A stretch of DNA of 18,229 bases, from the NCBI GenBank assembly GCA_015662815.1, contig DQTK01000110.1, forward strand, positions 1-18,229. The letters run 5' to 3'. A model generated the notes under the pieces. It was not told where the DNA came from. It searched no databases and worked only from the letters and a program-made list of their open reading frames with translations. The position numbers were made by a program, and so were the translations under genes. Below, one piece after another: positions 7,505 through 14,772 of this stretch. This stretch comes from Aquifex aeolicus (GTDB taxonomy: Bacteria; Aquificota; Aquificia; Aquificales; Aquificaceae). Each line of letters opens with the position of its first letter. The first letter of the stretch is position 1.

Positions 7505-8224
7505 TCACTTTAAAAATTCCAGTTTCGGTTTTTTCTTTTTAAATTTTTCTGAAAGATATTCAAAAAATATATCGAGAGACTTTAAATGTTCTTCTTCAAG
7601 GGAATAATCAATGCAGTTGGTAAAATAAAACCTGTATCTTTCAAAGTCGTTTATTGCCTCTTTAAAAAAGCTATTCAAACTCTCAATTATTTCTCTGTGT
7701 AGCCTTTTGGAAAAATCTTTATCTGCATCTCTTCTTACCAGAAAAAGAGCAAATACAAATGGAAGTTTATGAAATTTGTACCATTCTTCACCTAAATCGT
7801 AAACATAAGGATATTCGTCATTTTCCATAGCTTCATCTCCTATTAGGAGTATAGCCTCCGCTTCTGATAATTTTTTTTCTTCTGGAAGGAAGCCAAATTT
7901 TCCTTCGAATATGTAATAGAGTAAATACCTTGAAGTCAACGAAGCTGATGTAATATTAACGTTTTTTATTTCCTCAATGGGCTTATGGGAAAATAGTTTT
8001 ACCGAACAAACACTCCCTTTTGAAGATATGGAAATATTAGGAAGAATGAGATATTTTTCGGGGAAAAAAAAGTACTCAACCGACGAAACTATCCCTGCTT
8101 GAATTTCACCATTTCTGAGAAGCTTAACTAATTCAGAAGGAACTCCTTCAATTATAGGAAAGGATTTTAATTTGTGGAATAACGGTATGGTATTCACATA
8201 AGAAACCTTTCCTACCTTGAACAT
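7505..8224 (-). CDS. mqnA: Chorismate dehydratase (MqnA), futalosine menaquinone pathway
   Basis: MqnA removes water from chorismate to give 3-[(1-carboxyvinyl)oxy]benzoate, the first step of the futalosine route to menaquinone. The 239-residue product starts with the family signature KVGKVSYVNTIPLF and has the two-lobed solute-binding-like pattern: NGEIQAGIVSSVEY around residues 38-51, SKGSVCSVKLFS around 68-79, and SEAEAILLIGDEA near 120-132. The N-terminus matches the family exactly, so the ATG at 8224 is credible even though no Shine-Dalgarno sequence precedes it. The initiator tRNA ends only 17 bases upstream on the same strand and the two appear to share a promoter. Other menaquinone genes are not in the window. 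Confidence 0.88.
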   Translation of the reverse strand: MFKVGKVSYVNTIPLFHKLKSFPIIEGVPSELVKLLRNGEIQAGIVSSVEYFFFPEKYLILPNISISSKGSVCSVKLFSHKPIEEIKNVNITSASLTSRYLLYYIFEGKFGFLPEEKKLSEAEAILLIGDEAMENDEYPYVYDLGEEWYKFHKLPFVFALFLVRRDADKDFSKRLHREIIESLNSFFKEAINDFERYRFYFTNCIDYSLEEEHLKSLDIFFEYLSEKFKKKKPKLEFLK

Positions 8225-8241
8225 CGAGACGAGGATTTAAC

Positions 8242-8318
8242 TGGTTGCGGGGGCGGGATTTGAACCCGCGACCTCCGGGTTATGAGCCCGGCGAGCTACC
8301 AGGCTGCTCCACCCCGCT
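8242..8318 (-). tRNA. Initiator tRNA-fMet (CAT anticodon), CCA encoded
   Basis: The 77-base cloverleaf reads AGCGGGGTGGAGCAGCC at the 5' end and ends CCCCGCAACCA, almost identical to the E. coli initiator. The anticodon CAT lies between the GGG and CCC stem pairs that mark initiators, and the T arm GCGGG-TTCAAAT-CCCGC is perfect. Position 1 is A opposite A72, so the acceptor end is unpaired there, as formylation requires; E. coli has C1-A72. CCA is encoded. Confidence 0.96.
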
Positions 8319-8331
8319 TTGCCAAAAATTA

Positions 8332-8360
8332 AATATACAATATATTTACAGTCGTGTCAA
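8332..8360 (-). promoter_or_regulatory. Consensus-like promoter for tRNA-fMet and mqnA
   Basis: On the minus strand a perfect TTGACA (8355-8360) and TATATT (8332-8337) are separated by exactly 17 bases. The start point would fall near 8325, only a few bases before the mature 5' end of the tRNA at 8318. This is the strongest promoter in the window and fits a tRNA gene. Confidence 0.85.
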
Positions 8361-8490
8361 GTAGGATGGAGCCTGTTTAAAAAAAGTAAACAAGTTGAAA
8401 GAAAAACCGAAGTTCTTATTGGTTTGGTAAGAGGAGAGGAGACTTTCATGGGGTAAGCTTAACTGTTGACATTATACTTTTTTAAAACAA

Positions 8491-9483
8491 TTATTTTGTA
8501 AAGTTTACCTGTTTTTCCACAATTTCATAAAGCTTTTCCGCAAGCTCTCTTAATTTCTGAGAATTCTCCACATTTTCCCTAAGGTGATATGGAATTACTT
8601 CCTCACCGTAATAGGCTCCTATCATAGACCCCACCAAAAAGCCTATGGAATCTGTATCACCGCCGAATTCTCCGTAAGAGTTTACAGCTTGAAGGAGAGC
8701 TTCCTGAGGGTTTTCTATATTCGATAGAAATATATATATAGCTAAGGGAAGGGATTCAAAGGCAAAAGTCCCGTTTCCTAAAGTCATAATAGCTGTATCT
8801 AAATCTGCACTCTCTACAATTAAATCTCCTATTCTGTCAACAACTTTCTTGTTATTCTCACTATTTAGATAACCTTTCAATGTATCTAAAAATCTTATCC
8901 TGTCTCTGAAATCTTCGAGGTAAAAATCTCCTCTAACTAAATGAGCAATTGCCGCTGAAAGTAGAGCTGATGCATCCGATATTACGTGTCCCCTGTGGGT
9001 AAGGAGTGAAACTACTTTAGCACCTTCTACAGCAAGCTCAGGATTGTAGTAATGGAATAATCCCATTGCTACGCTTCTTAGTACTCCTTCCACAGAGGAA
9101 GATACAAGGCCGTGTGAAGAAGGATTTATTCCTCTGGATAGCAAATCTATAGCAGTCAAAAGCATAGGGTCGGGATATCTGTGTGTTTCTTCCCTGTCGT
9201 ACCAATCAATTAGTCTATTCAGAAAGTCCTTTATATCTAATCCTTTTCTTTCTACAAGACTTTCCAACAAAAGTTTAAAAATGGTAGTCTCATCGGAAGT
9301 TTCTTCCGGAAGTTGTCCATAAGCAGGGCTTGAAGGATGAGGGGAAACAAAATCTGTTATCCTGTCTCCGTAGAACTCTATTACCTCTTCTTCGGTTAAA
9401 TCTTCCACGGATTTACCAAGGGCATCTCCTACCGCAGCTCCGAGGACTGTTCCTATAAACTTACTTTTCAAAGATTCATCCAT
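8491..9483 (-). CDS. ADP-ribosylglycohydrolase-family protein
   Basis: Members remove ADP-ribose from proteins (DraG acting on nitrogenase reductase), from nucleic acids or from small molecules. The 330-residue all-helical protein starts with the family pattern GTVLGAAVGDALGKSVE (11-27). It has SDETT at 63-67, where DraG-type enzymes carry the metal-binding T-D-D-T, then LTHRGHVISDAS (161-172) and the second metal site GGDTDSIGFLVGS (274-286). The Glu in place of the second Asp is conservative, so activity is plausible. No DraT or nitrogenase gene is nearby, and the substrate is unknown. The ATG lacks a Shine-Dalgarno sequence. It appears to be transcribed alone. Confidence 0.85.
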   Translation of the reverse strand: MDESLKSKFIGTVLGAAVGDALGKSVEDLTEEEVIEFYGDRITDFVSPHPSSPAYGQLPEETSDETTIFKLLLESLVERKGLDIKDFLNRLIDWYDREETHRYPDPMLLTAIDLLSRGINPSSHGLVSSSVEGVLRSVAMGLFHYYNPELAVEGAKVVSLLTHRGHVISDASALLSAAIAHLVRGDFYLEDFRDRIRFLDTLKGYLNSENNKKVVDRIGDLIVESADLDTAIMTLGNGTFAFESLPLAIYIFLSNIENPQEALLQAVNSYGEFGGDTDSIGFLVGSMIGAYYGEEVIPYHLRENVENSQKLRELAEKLYEIVEKQVNFTK

Positions 9484-9518
9484 AGGATTTAATTTAACAT
9501 CTAAATAAGCTATAGGAA

Positions 9519-9548
9519 CATATACTACCTTTGCGGAGTTTTAGACAA
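9519..9548 (-). promoter_or_regulatory. Possible promoter for the ADP-ribosylglycohydrolase-family gene
   Basis: On the minus strand TTGTCT (9543-9548) and TATATG (9519-9524) are 18 bases apart, about 30 bases upstream of the gene start. Both boxes deviate from consensus, so this is only a candidate. Confidence 0.35.
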
Positions 9549-9612
9549 AAAAAGAAATATTTTTGAAGAGCCAAGTGGAAATTAGAAACAAGGAAGGGTC
9601 AAAGATGGAAAT

Positions 9613-9630
9613 CCTCCCCCTTAGGGGAGG
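9613..9630 (-). terminator. GC-rich hairpin downstream of cfiA, terminator candidate
   Basis: CCTCCCC and GGGGAGG form a perfect 7-bp stem with a 4-base loop, 14 bases after the cfiA stop on the minus strand. Only a weak T-rich stretch follows it, so it may be an imperfect terminator or a 3'-end stabilising structure for the long icd-cfiBA transcript. Confidence 0.45.
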
Positions 9631-9644
9631 AACAATCTTGATTA

Positions 9645-11612
9645 TCACTGATAACTGTTATCTTCCTTGTGGGGAACTATTCTCATTATTGCTTGGTCGG
9701 GATTTACCTGATCTCCGGGTTTTGCAAATATTTTCTTAACTGTTCCATCTATCGGAGCATGTACTTCGTTTTCCATCTTCATCGCTTCAACGGTAGCAAC
9801 GGTTTGTCCTTGTTGAACGGGTTCTCCCTCTTTTACGAGTATTTTGACCACCTTTCCGGGCATAGGAGGTGTAACATCTCCTTCTTCCGTAGCTTTCGGG
9901 ATACCTTCTTTCTCTTCCGCAGTTTGAACGGTTTGAGCTCCGGCTCCTTGAGGAATTGCTTCTTTGAAAGGCTTTAGTTGTATTTCTTCCAGTTTGTTGT
10001 TAATTCTCACGTAATACTTTCTGGGTTTTCCTGCTTCCGCATCTACGGATACACCCTCTATTTTCACTTTGAACTTTTCACCGTGATAAGTGATTTCGAA
10101 TTCTACGGGTGCAGCACCCGGTACTTCTCCGGGTTTGGTTTCAGCAACTTCGGGAAGTTCCGCATCCACAGGTTCCGGATGGAGTTCTCCCTTTTCTCTG
10201 AGTTCAAAAAATTCTTTGGCTTGCATCGGGAAGAGGATATAAAGTAGTACTTCTTCATCTGAAGGCTCTTTTCCGAAGAGCTCTTGAAGCTCTTTCTTTG
10301 CCTTTTCCCATTCTTGAGGATCAGCGTAATCTGCAGCTCTCGTGGAGAAGTCTGGTTCTTTTCCAGGACCGAGAATCTTTTCCACAAGTTCCTTAGATAT
10401 GGGTCCGGGCGGCTTTCCATACTTTCCTTCTACGTACTCCCTAACTTCCTTAGTGATTACTTTGTATCTTTCTCCTGTAATTACGTTGAGAACTGCTTGA
10501 ACACCTACTATCTGGGAAGAAGGTGTTAGGAGCGGTGGATATCCAAGGTCTTTCTCAACTCTGGGAACTTCTTCTAGAGCTTCCTCCATCTTATCGAGAG
10601 CATTAGCTTCCATAAGTTGTGCAACCATGTTGGATATCATTCCACCGGGTATCTTGTGTATAAGAACTTTTGCATTAACACCTGCATATTCGGTTTCGTA
10701 CTTCTTATATTTTTTCTTAATCTTCTTAGCTATTTCCGCAGCCTCAGATATCTTTTGGAGGTCTAATCCAGTATCAAAGGGTGTTCCTTCCAGTGCTGCT
10801 ATTACTGTTTCGGTTGCAGGATGGGATGAACCAAATGCTAAAGGTGATAAAACTGTATCGAGCATGTCAACTCCCGCGAGAACCGCCATTATATGGTTCA
10901 TGGTAGCCATTCCGCTCATGTCGTGGTTGTGGAGAAGAACGGGAATTTTTCCTCCGGTAACTTCCTTTATTCCCTTGATGATTTGATAACATTCCAAGGG
11001 TTGCATTATTCCCGTTGCATCTTTGAAAGATATCCAGTCCGGCTCAAGCTCCGCCAACTCTTCCGCATATCTCATCCAGAGTTCATAGGTGTGGATGGGA
11101 CTTCTTGTGTAGGAAATTTCCGCGTGAACTTCTCCGCCGAACTCTTTTATAGCCTTCACAGCGGTTTCTATGTTTCTGTTGTCGTTCAAAGAGTCGAAAA
11201 CTCTGAATACTGTAATTCCGTTTTCTATAGCCTTTTCAACGAATTTTTTAACGGTATAGTCACTTCTGGGTTTGTATCCTACTATGTTCTGTCCCCTGAA
11301 AAGCATCTGGAGTTTGGTATTGGGCATTACCTCCTTTATTCTCCTTAGTCTTTCCCATGGATCTTCCTTGAGGTATCTCAGACAAACGTCGTAAGTTGCT
11401 CCTCCCCACACTTCTACGGCATAAAATCCGCATTTATCAAGGGCTTCACATAGAGGTAAAAGGTCATCGGTTCTGACACGGGTTGCCAGCTTACACTGCT
11501 GTCCATCTCTGGGGGTAAGGTCGGTAATTAAAATCCTCTTTTTAAAACCTTTATTTTTTACTTCCTTAAGTTTTTCCTTAATCTCTTCTATAACTTCCGG
11601 ATTTACCACCAT
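9645..11612 (-). CDS. cfiA: Biotin-dependent carboxyltransferase subunit: 2-oxoglutarate carboxylase large subunit (CfiA) or pyruvate carboxylase subunit B
   Basis: This subunit carries biotin and transfers its carboxyl group to a 2-oxo acid. The HMGL-like TIM barrel holds the metal and substrate motifs TPRDGQQ (33-39), FRVFDSLND (136-144), SFKDATG with the probably carbamylated Lys197, and HNHDMSG (228-234). The middle is the PYC-type conserved domain. After a Pro/Glu/Ala-rich linker, the C-terminal biotinyl domain has EAMKM with Lys612. At 655 residues it has the size I recall for Hydrogenobacter CfiA and exceeds methanogen PycB. Placement behind icd and the biotin carboxylase favours CfiA, but oxaloacetate decarboxylase alpha and PycB share the architecture and cannot be excluded. 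AGGAGGTG precedes the ATG. Confidence 0.85.
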   Translation of the reverse strand: MVVNPEVIEEIKEKLKEVKNKGFKKRILITDLTPRDGQQCKLATRVRTDDLLPLCEALDKCGFYAVEVWGGATYDVCLRYLKEDPWERLRRIKEVMPNTKLQMLFRGQNIVGYKPRSDYTVKKFVEKAIENGITVFRVFDSLNDNRNIETAVKAIKEFGGEVHAEISYTRSPIHTYELWMRYAEELAELEPDWISFKDATGIMQPLECYQIIKGIKEVTGGKIPVLLHNHDMSGMATMNHIMAVLAGVDMLDTVLSPLAFGSSHPATETVIAALEGTPFDTGLDLQKISEAAEIAKKIKKKYKKYETEYAGVNAKVLIHKIPGGMISNMVAQLMEANALDKMEEALEEVPRVEKDLGYPPLLTPSSQIVGVQAVLNVITGERYKVITKEVREYVEGKYGKPPGPISKELVEKILGPGKEPDFSTRAADYADPQEWEKAKKELQELFGKEPSDEEVLLYILFPMQAKEFFELREKGELHPEPVDAELPEVAETKPGEVPGAAPVEFEITYHGEKFKVKIEGVSVDAEAGKPRKYYVRINNKLEEIQLKPFKEAIPQGAGAQTVQTAEEKEGIPKATEEGDVTPPMPGKVVKILVKEGEPVQQGQTVATVEAMKMENEVHAPIDGTVKKIFAKPGDQVNPDQAIMRIVPHKEDNSYQ

Positions 11613-11631
11613 TTAAAACACCTCCTGAGGT

Positions 11632-11656
11632 ATGTTTTATTTTACATATAAAACAT
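11632..11656. repeat. 8-bp inverted repeat between cfiB and cfiA
   Basis: ATGTTTTA and TAAAACAT form a perfect inverted repeat with a 9-base spacer, filling the short gap between the cfiB stop and the cfiA ribosome site. As RNA it would be an AU-rich hairpin, weak at high temperature; as DNA it could be a protein site or an mRNA processing region. Confidence 0.6.
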
Positions 11657-11660
11657 CGTT

Positions 11661-13082
11661 TTACAACCCATGATATGCAGCTATTGCAGCTGAAATAAAT
11701 GCAACGAAATCTTCTTTATCCTTGTGTTCGGAGTAATCAAATACTTCGGGATGTTCTTCCAGGTACTTGGTGGTAAACTTACCGTTTCTAAAGTCTTTAT
11801 CCTTCATTATGTTTATGAGTAGGGGAATTGTGGTTTTCACTCCGGTAATTTCGTAAGTTTCCAGTGCAGCTCTCATCCTATCCACAACCTCTTCCCACGT
11901 AGGTGCCCAGGTAATGAGTTTTGCAATCATAGAGTCATAGTAAGGAGTAACTTCAAATCCTCTTGCTGCAGCGTGTTCTACTCTTATTCCGAAACCTCCC
12001 GGAACGTAATATCTTTCTATTACTCCGGTAGAAGGTACGAAGTTGTTTTTGGGATCTTCTGCATTTATACGGCATTCTATAGAGAATCCGTTAAATTTTA
12101 CCTCCTCTTGTTTTATCGTTAAAGGTTCTCCTGCGGCTATCTTTATTTGCCACTTCACTATATCTATTCCCGTAATCATCTCGGTAACAGGGTGTTCTAC
12201 CTGTATACGGGTATTCATCTCAATGAAATAGAGGTTTCCTTCCCGGTCAGCTATAAACTCCATAGTTCCTGCGTTGTAATACCCGATTTCTTTTGCAGCC
12301 TTTGCCACTATGTTACCGTAATATTCCCTTTTCTCTGGAGTGAGTATAAGAGAAGGTGCTATTTCTACGAGCTTTTGATTTCTCCTCTGTATGGAACAGT
12401 CTCTTTCTCCCAAGTGAATGACATTCCCGTGTTTGTCTCCGAGAACCTGATACTCTATATGTTTTGGATTTTCTATGTACTTTTCAAGGAGTAAGTCCCC
12501 GCATCCGAACGCCTTTTCCGCTTCTCTTGAAGCTTGGTCGTAGTTCTTAACGAGTTCTTCTTCGTTTCTACATATTCTTATACCTCTTCCTCCTCCTCCT
12601 GCTGTAGCTTTGAGAAGAACCGGATAACCTATCTCTTTAGCAAGGGCTTTTGCTTCTTCAACACTCTTCAAAACTCCATCGGAACCGGGAACTACGGGAA
12701 CGCCTGCTTTTTTCATAACTTCCTTTGAACGAGCTTTGTCTCCCATAAGCTCTATTACTCTCCAGTGGGGACCTATGAAGGTTATTCCCGCTTCTTCACA
12801 CATTTTTGCAAACTCTGCGTTTTCCGCTAAGAATCCGTATCCCGGGTGTATAGCATCCACTCCCACTTCAAGGGCTAAGTCTATAATCCTTTGTTTATTG
12901 AGATAAGTATCTAATGGGTCTACTCCTATCATGTAAGCTTCGTCCGCAAGCTTTACATGTCTTGCAGTACTCTCTACTTCGTTGTAAATGGCAACTGTAG
13001 GAATTCCCAACTCTTTACAAGCTCTTATAATTCTTACCGCTATTTCCCCTCTGTTAGCCACAAGAACTTTATTGAACATCAT
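11661..13082 (-). CDS. cfiB: Biotin carboxylase subunit: 2-oxoglutarate carboxylase small subunit (CfiB) or pyruvate carboxylase subunit A
   Basis: The 473-residue protein is a complete ATP-grasp biotin carboxylase that uses ATP and bicarbonate to carboxylate the biotin on its partner subunit. It shows the N-terminal NKVLVANRGEIAVRIIRA, the glycine-rich ATP loop KATAGGGGRGIRI near residue 160, the EHPVTEMITGIDIV motif near 290, and the C-terminal biotin-carboxylase domain. The ATG at 13080-13082 overlaps the upstream Uma2 stop as ATGA, and AAGGAGG sits 4 bases before it inside the last Uma2 codons; a second ATG follows directly, and a TTG one codon upstream is less likely. The partner follows after 48 bases. 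Size and context match CfiB; PycA is the alternative, and AccC is less likely because no accB is present. Confidence 0.88.
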   Translation of the reverse strand: MMFNKVLVANRGEIAVRIIRACKELGIPTVAIYNEVESTARHVKLADEAYMIGVDPLDTYLNKQRIIDLALEVGVDAIHPGYGFLAENAEFAKMCEEAGITFIGPHWRVIELMGDKARSKEVMKKAGVPVVPGSDGVLKSVEEAKALAKEIGYPVLLKATAGGGGRGIRICRNEEELVKNYDQASREAEKAFGCGDLLLEKYIENPKHIEYQVLGDKHGNVIHLGERDCSIQRRNQKLVEIAPSLILTPEKREYYGNIVAKAAKEIGYYNAGTMEFIADREGNLYFIEMNTRIQVEHPVTEMITGIDIVKWQIKIAAGEPLTIKQEEVKFNGFSIECRINAEDPKNNFVPSTGVIERYYVPGGFGIRVEHAAARGFEVTPYYDSMIAKLITWAPTWEEVVDRMRAALETYEITGVKTTIPLLINIMKDKDFRNGKFTTKYLEEHPEVFDYSEHKDKEDFVAFISAAIAAYHGL

Positions 13083-13657
13083 CAAACCTCCTTAGAGTTT
13101 TTCAAAATTTCGTTTAAGTTAACTTTTATTTCGTCAATTACCTCAAAATCATCTTTCCAGTCTTTAACTATCCACTTTTTACCTTTTTTGGTAATCATTA
13201 CTTTTTTTGGTTTTGTGAAAATCCATATTACTTTTTCAACATCTGCATCTAATAAATCCTGTGTTTTTTCATGGACGTATTCTTCAACTCCTCCGTATCT
13301 TGAAAGGTCTGCCTCGGTATCCACTTTTATAACTACCTTGGGAACTACAGGAATAAATTCATTTTGCATAAGATAGGGTTTTACTTTCTCCTTTTCAAAA
13401 ATAGCTATATCCAAGTTTTCCCAAAAGGCTTTTTTGTAGAGGAAACTGAGCTCATTTGAAAGAAGTGTAAATTTTTCCTCGTCAAGATTGTTTAGCAAGA
13501 ATTTTATCAAGAGTATTATTAAGTAAGCTTGAATCCCGCTACTTCCCATAACAGCCTCTAGAGGTAGTTCACCCTTTAGCACCTTTTTGTATATAAGAGC
13601 CTTGAGAAGGGCTTTTCTTTTGTCTTTACTTGGCTTTTTATTTGTAAGTGATTTCAT
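13082..13657 (-). CDS. Uma2-family (DUF820) endonuclease-like protein, divergent paralogue
   Basis: This 191-residue protein is a paralogue of the gene just upstream; both share the VLKGELP-EAVMGSS segment and the EEYVxEKTQDLLDA-VEKVIW block. Uma2-family proteins have a PD-(D/E)XK nuclease fold of mostly unknown function. The acidic positions differ between the two: Asp83 (LDIAI) is kept, but the Glu expected in the next strand is Lys111 (VVIKVDTEAD, against VVIEIGTKAD in the sister). Loss of this Glu suggests an inactive fold. It also lacks about 13 residues present in the sister near the N-terminus. The ATG at 13655-13657 with an upstream GAGG is preferred over a TTG two codons earlier. It overlaps cfiB by one base. 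Confidence 0.7.
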   Translation of the reverse strand: MKSLTNKKPSKDKRKALLKALIYKKVLKGELPLEAVMGSSGIQAYLIILLIKFLLNNLDEEKFTLLSNELSFLYKKAFWENLDIAIFEKEKVKPYLMQNEFIPVVPKVVIKVDTEADLSRYGGVEEYVHEKTQDLLDADVEKVIWIFTKPKKVMITKKGKKWIVKDWKDDFEVIDEIKVNLNEILKNSKEV

Positions 13658-13659
13658 AT

Positions 13660-14271
13660 TCAAACCTCTATACCTTCTTCTTTTATAAGCTTAACGAGAT
13701 TTAGTTTGATATCCGATAAAACTTCCACATCCGAGTTCCAATCTTTTACTACCCAATCCTTTCCTTTTTGTGCAATAAGAACCTTTTTAACCTTGCTCAT
13801 ATACCAGATAACCTTTTCAACACCTGCATCTAAAAGGTCTTGAGTCTTTTCGTAAACATACTCTTCGAAGCTTCCATATTTAGAAAGGTCAGCCTTTGTG
13901 CCTATTTCTATAACAACCAAGGGCGGTGTTCTTGTGTATTTATCCTTCGGTTTTTTCAGGACTTCTTTTCTGTATATGGCTATATCTAAGCTCCTGAAGC
14001 TATTGGGTGCATGTATAAAGCCATGTTCTCCTCCCAAAACTACAAATCCCTTCCCCAGCTTCTCCTTTAAAAAGGTAGCCAGCAGTATAAGCAAAATAGC
14101 CTGAAGTTCACTGCTACCCATTACCGCCTCCGGGGGAAGCTCACCCTTTAGAACCTTTTTGTAATCCTTGTAGTATATGGGTTTCCCGTTTACCTTTTCG
14201 TAGGTGAGAATTTTTAAAAGATTTCTCTTTTCTTCCTTTGAAAGTTTTTTCTTTTTTATTGTTTTAACCAT
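13660..14271 (-). CDS. Uma2-family (DUF820) endonuclease-like protein
   Basis: The 203-residue protein has the Uma2/DUF820 layout: a Lys-rich N-terminus, LDIAIY with Asp96, PPLVVIEIG with Glu122, and EKTQDLLDAGVEKVIWY with Lys142. These are in the expected order and spacing for a PD-(D/E)XK active site. Function is unknown; the family is expanded in cyanobacteria and some thermophiles, and roles in DNA processing or mobile elements are only suspected. Translation could begin 20 residues earlier, but those residues are Phe-rich and have no ribosome site; the ATG at 14269-14271 is preceded by TTGGAG. Its stop lies within a few bases of the next paralogue's start. The C-terminal half is nearly duplicated in the remnant at 14773-14925. 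Confidence 0.75.
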   Translation of the reverse strand: MVKTIKKKKLSKEEKRNLLKILTYEKVNGKPIYYKDYKKVLKGELPPEAVMGSSELQAILLILLATFLKEKLGKGFVVLGGEHGFIHAPNSFRSLDIAIYRKEVLKKPKDKYTRTPPLVVIEIGTKADLSKYGSFEEYVYEKTQDLLDAGVEKVIWYMSKVKKVLIAQKGKDWVVKDWNSDVEVLSDIKLNLVKLIKEEGIEV

Positions 14272-14343
14272 TTTTAAACTCCAATTAAAAAAAAATTTAA
14301 GGAATAAAGTAAAAACATAGAAAAAAAACAAAAAGCTTATATA

Positions 14344-14760
14344 CTATAGGATTTCAACTCTATACTCTATAGGAGCTATCTGATTTACCATGTAAGCTAT
14401 TGAACAGGTGCCCGGATCGTAGATTACTTTGTCTAGAGCTTTTTTTACTTCATCTTCAGTTACATCTCCTTTTACCTTTACAAATAGGTATATTTTTGTA
14501 AAAACCTTAGGATATCTGTCCGTAATTCTTTCGGCATCCGTTTCTATCTCTATGTCCTCTACGTGTTTTCCTTCCTTATGAAGAGCTTCGTAGAGGTGTA
14601 TTCCCACACATCCGGCTACCGAATGGAATAAGAGTTCTGGAGGTCTTATTCCCCTTCCTTTACCTCCGACGTAATTTGCAGCATCAATCGGAACTTCTCT
14701 TCTGGCAGGTCCTATACCTACAAAGTGAAAATCTTCCTTTTGCTTAACTCTTACCTTCAT
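14344..14760 (-). CDS. OsmC-family protein, thiol peroxidase-like
   Basis: OsmC-family proteins reduce organic hydroperoxides with a pair of cysteines. The 138-residue product has the family pattern PPELLFHSVAGCVGIH, whose Cys is near residue 51, and a second Cys in GTCSIAYM near residue 118; both catalytic positions are therefore present. The length is normal. It is closer to the YhfA-like branch than to Ohr by general appearance, which is inference. The ATG is preceded by AAAGGAGGTGC, an excellent ribosome site overlapping the stop region of the Uma2 remnant. It sits between icd and the Uma2 pair on the same strand and may be read from the icd promoter. Protection of oxygen-sensitive carbon-fixation enzymes is possible but not shown. 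Confidence 0.85.
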   Translation of the reverse strand: MKVRVKQKEDFHFVGIGPARREVPIDAANYVGGKGRGIRPPELLFHSVAGCVGIHLYEALHKEGKHVEDIEIETDAERITDRYPKVFTKIYLFVKVKGDVTEDEVKKALDKVIYDPGTCSIAYMVNQIAPIEYRVEIL

Positions 14761-14772
14761 GAAGCACCTCCT

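Noticed and set aside
8357..8449. A 30-codon minus-strand reading frame upstream of the tRNA promoter
   Set aside because: No ribosome site, no family resemblance and it runs into the tRNA promoter; treated as chance.
8466..8494. Plus-strand promoter TTGACA plus AATTAT with 17-base spacing
   Set aside because: The -10 box is poor and the promoter would fire into the 3' end of the ADP-ribosylglycohydrolase gene; no gene follows on that strand nearby.
10893..11348. A 151-codon plus-strand reading frame opposite cfiA
   Set aside because: Its composition is that of the reverse complement of a well-conserved carboxyltransferase region; it has no ribosome site or recognisable fold.
9645..13082. 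Acetyl-CoA carboxylase or sodium-pump oxaloacetate decarboxylase
   Set aside because: No accB/accA/accD or oadB/oadG neighbours are present, and the pairing of biotin carboxylase with this carboxyltransferase fits a 2-oxo acid carboxylase better.
14272..14331. Longer start for the first Uma2-family protein
   Set aside because: The extra 20 residues are Phe-rich, derived from A/T-rich intergenic DNA, and lack a ribosome site; the ATG at 14271 has TTGGAG upstream.
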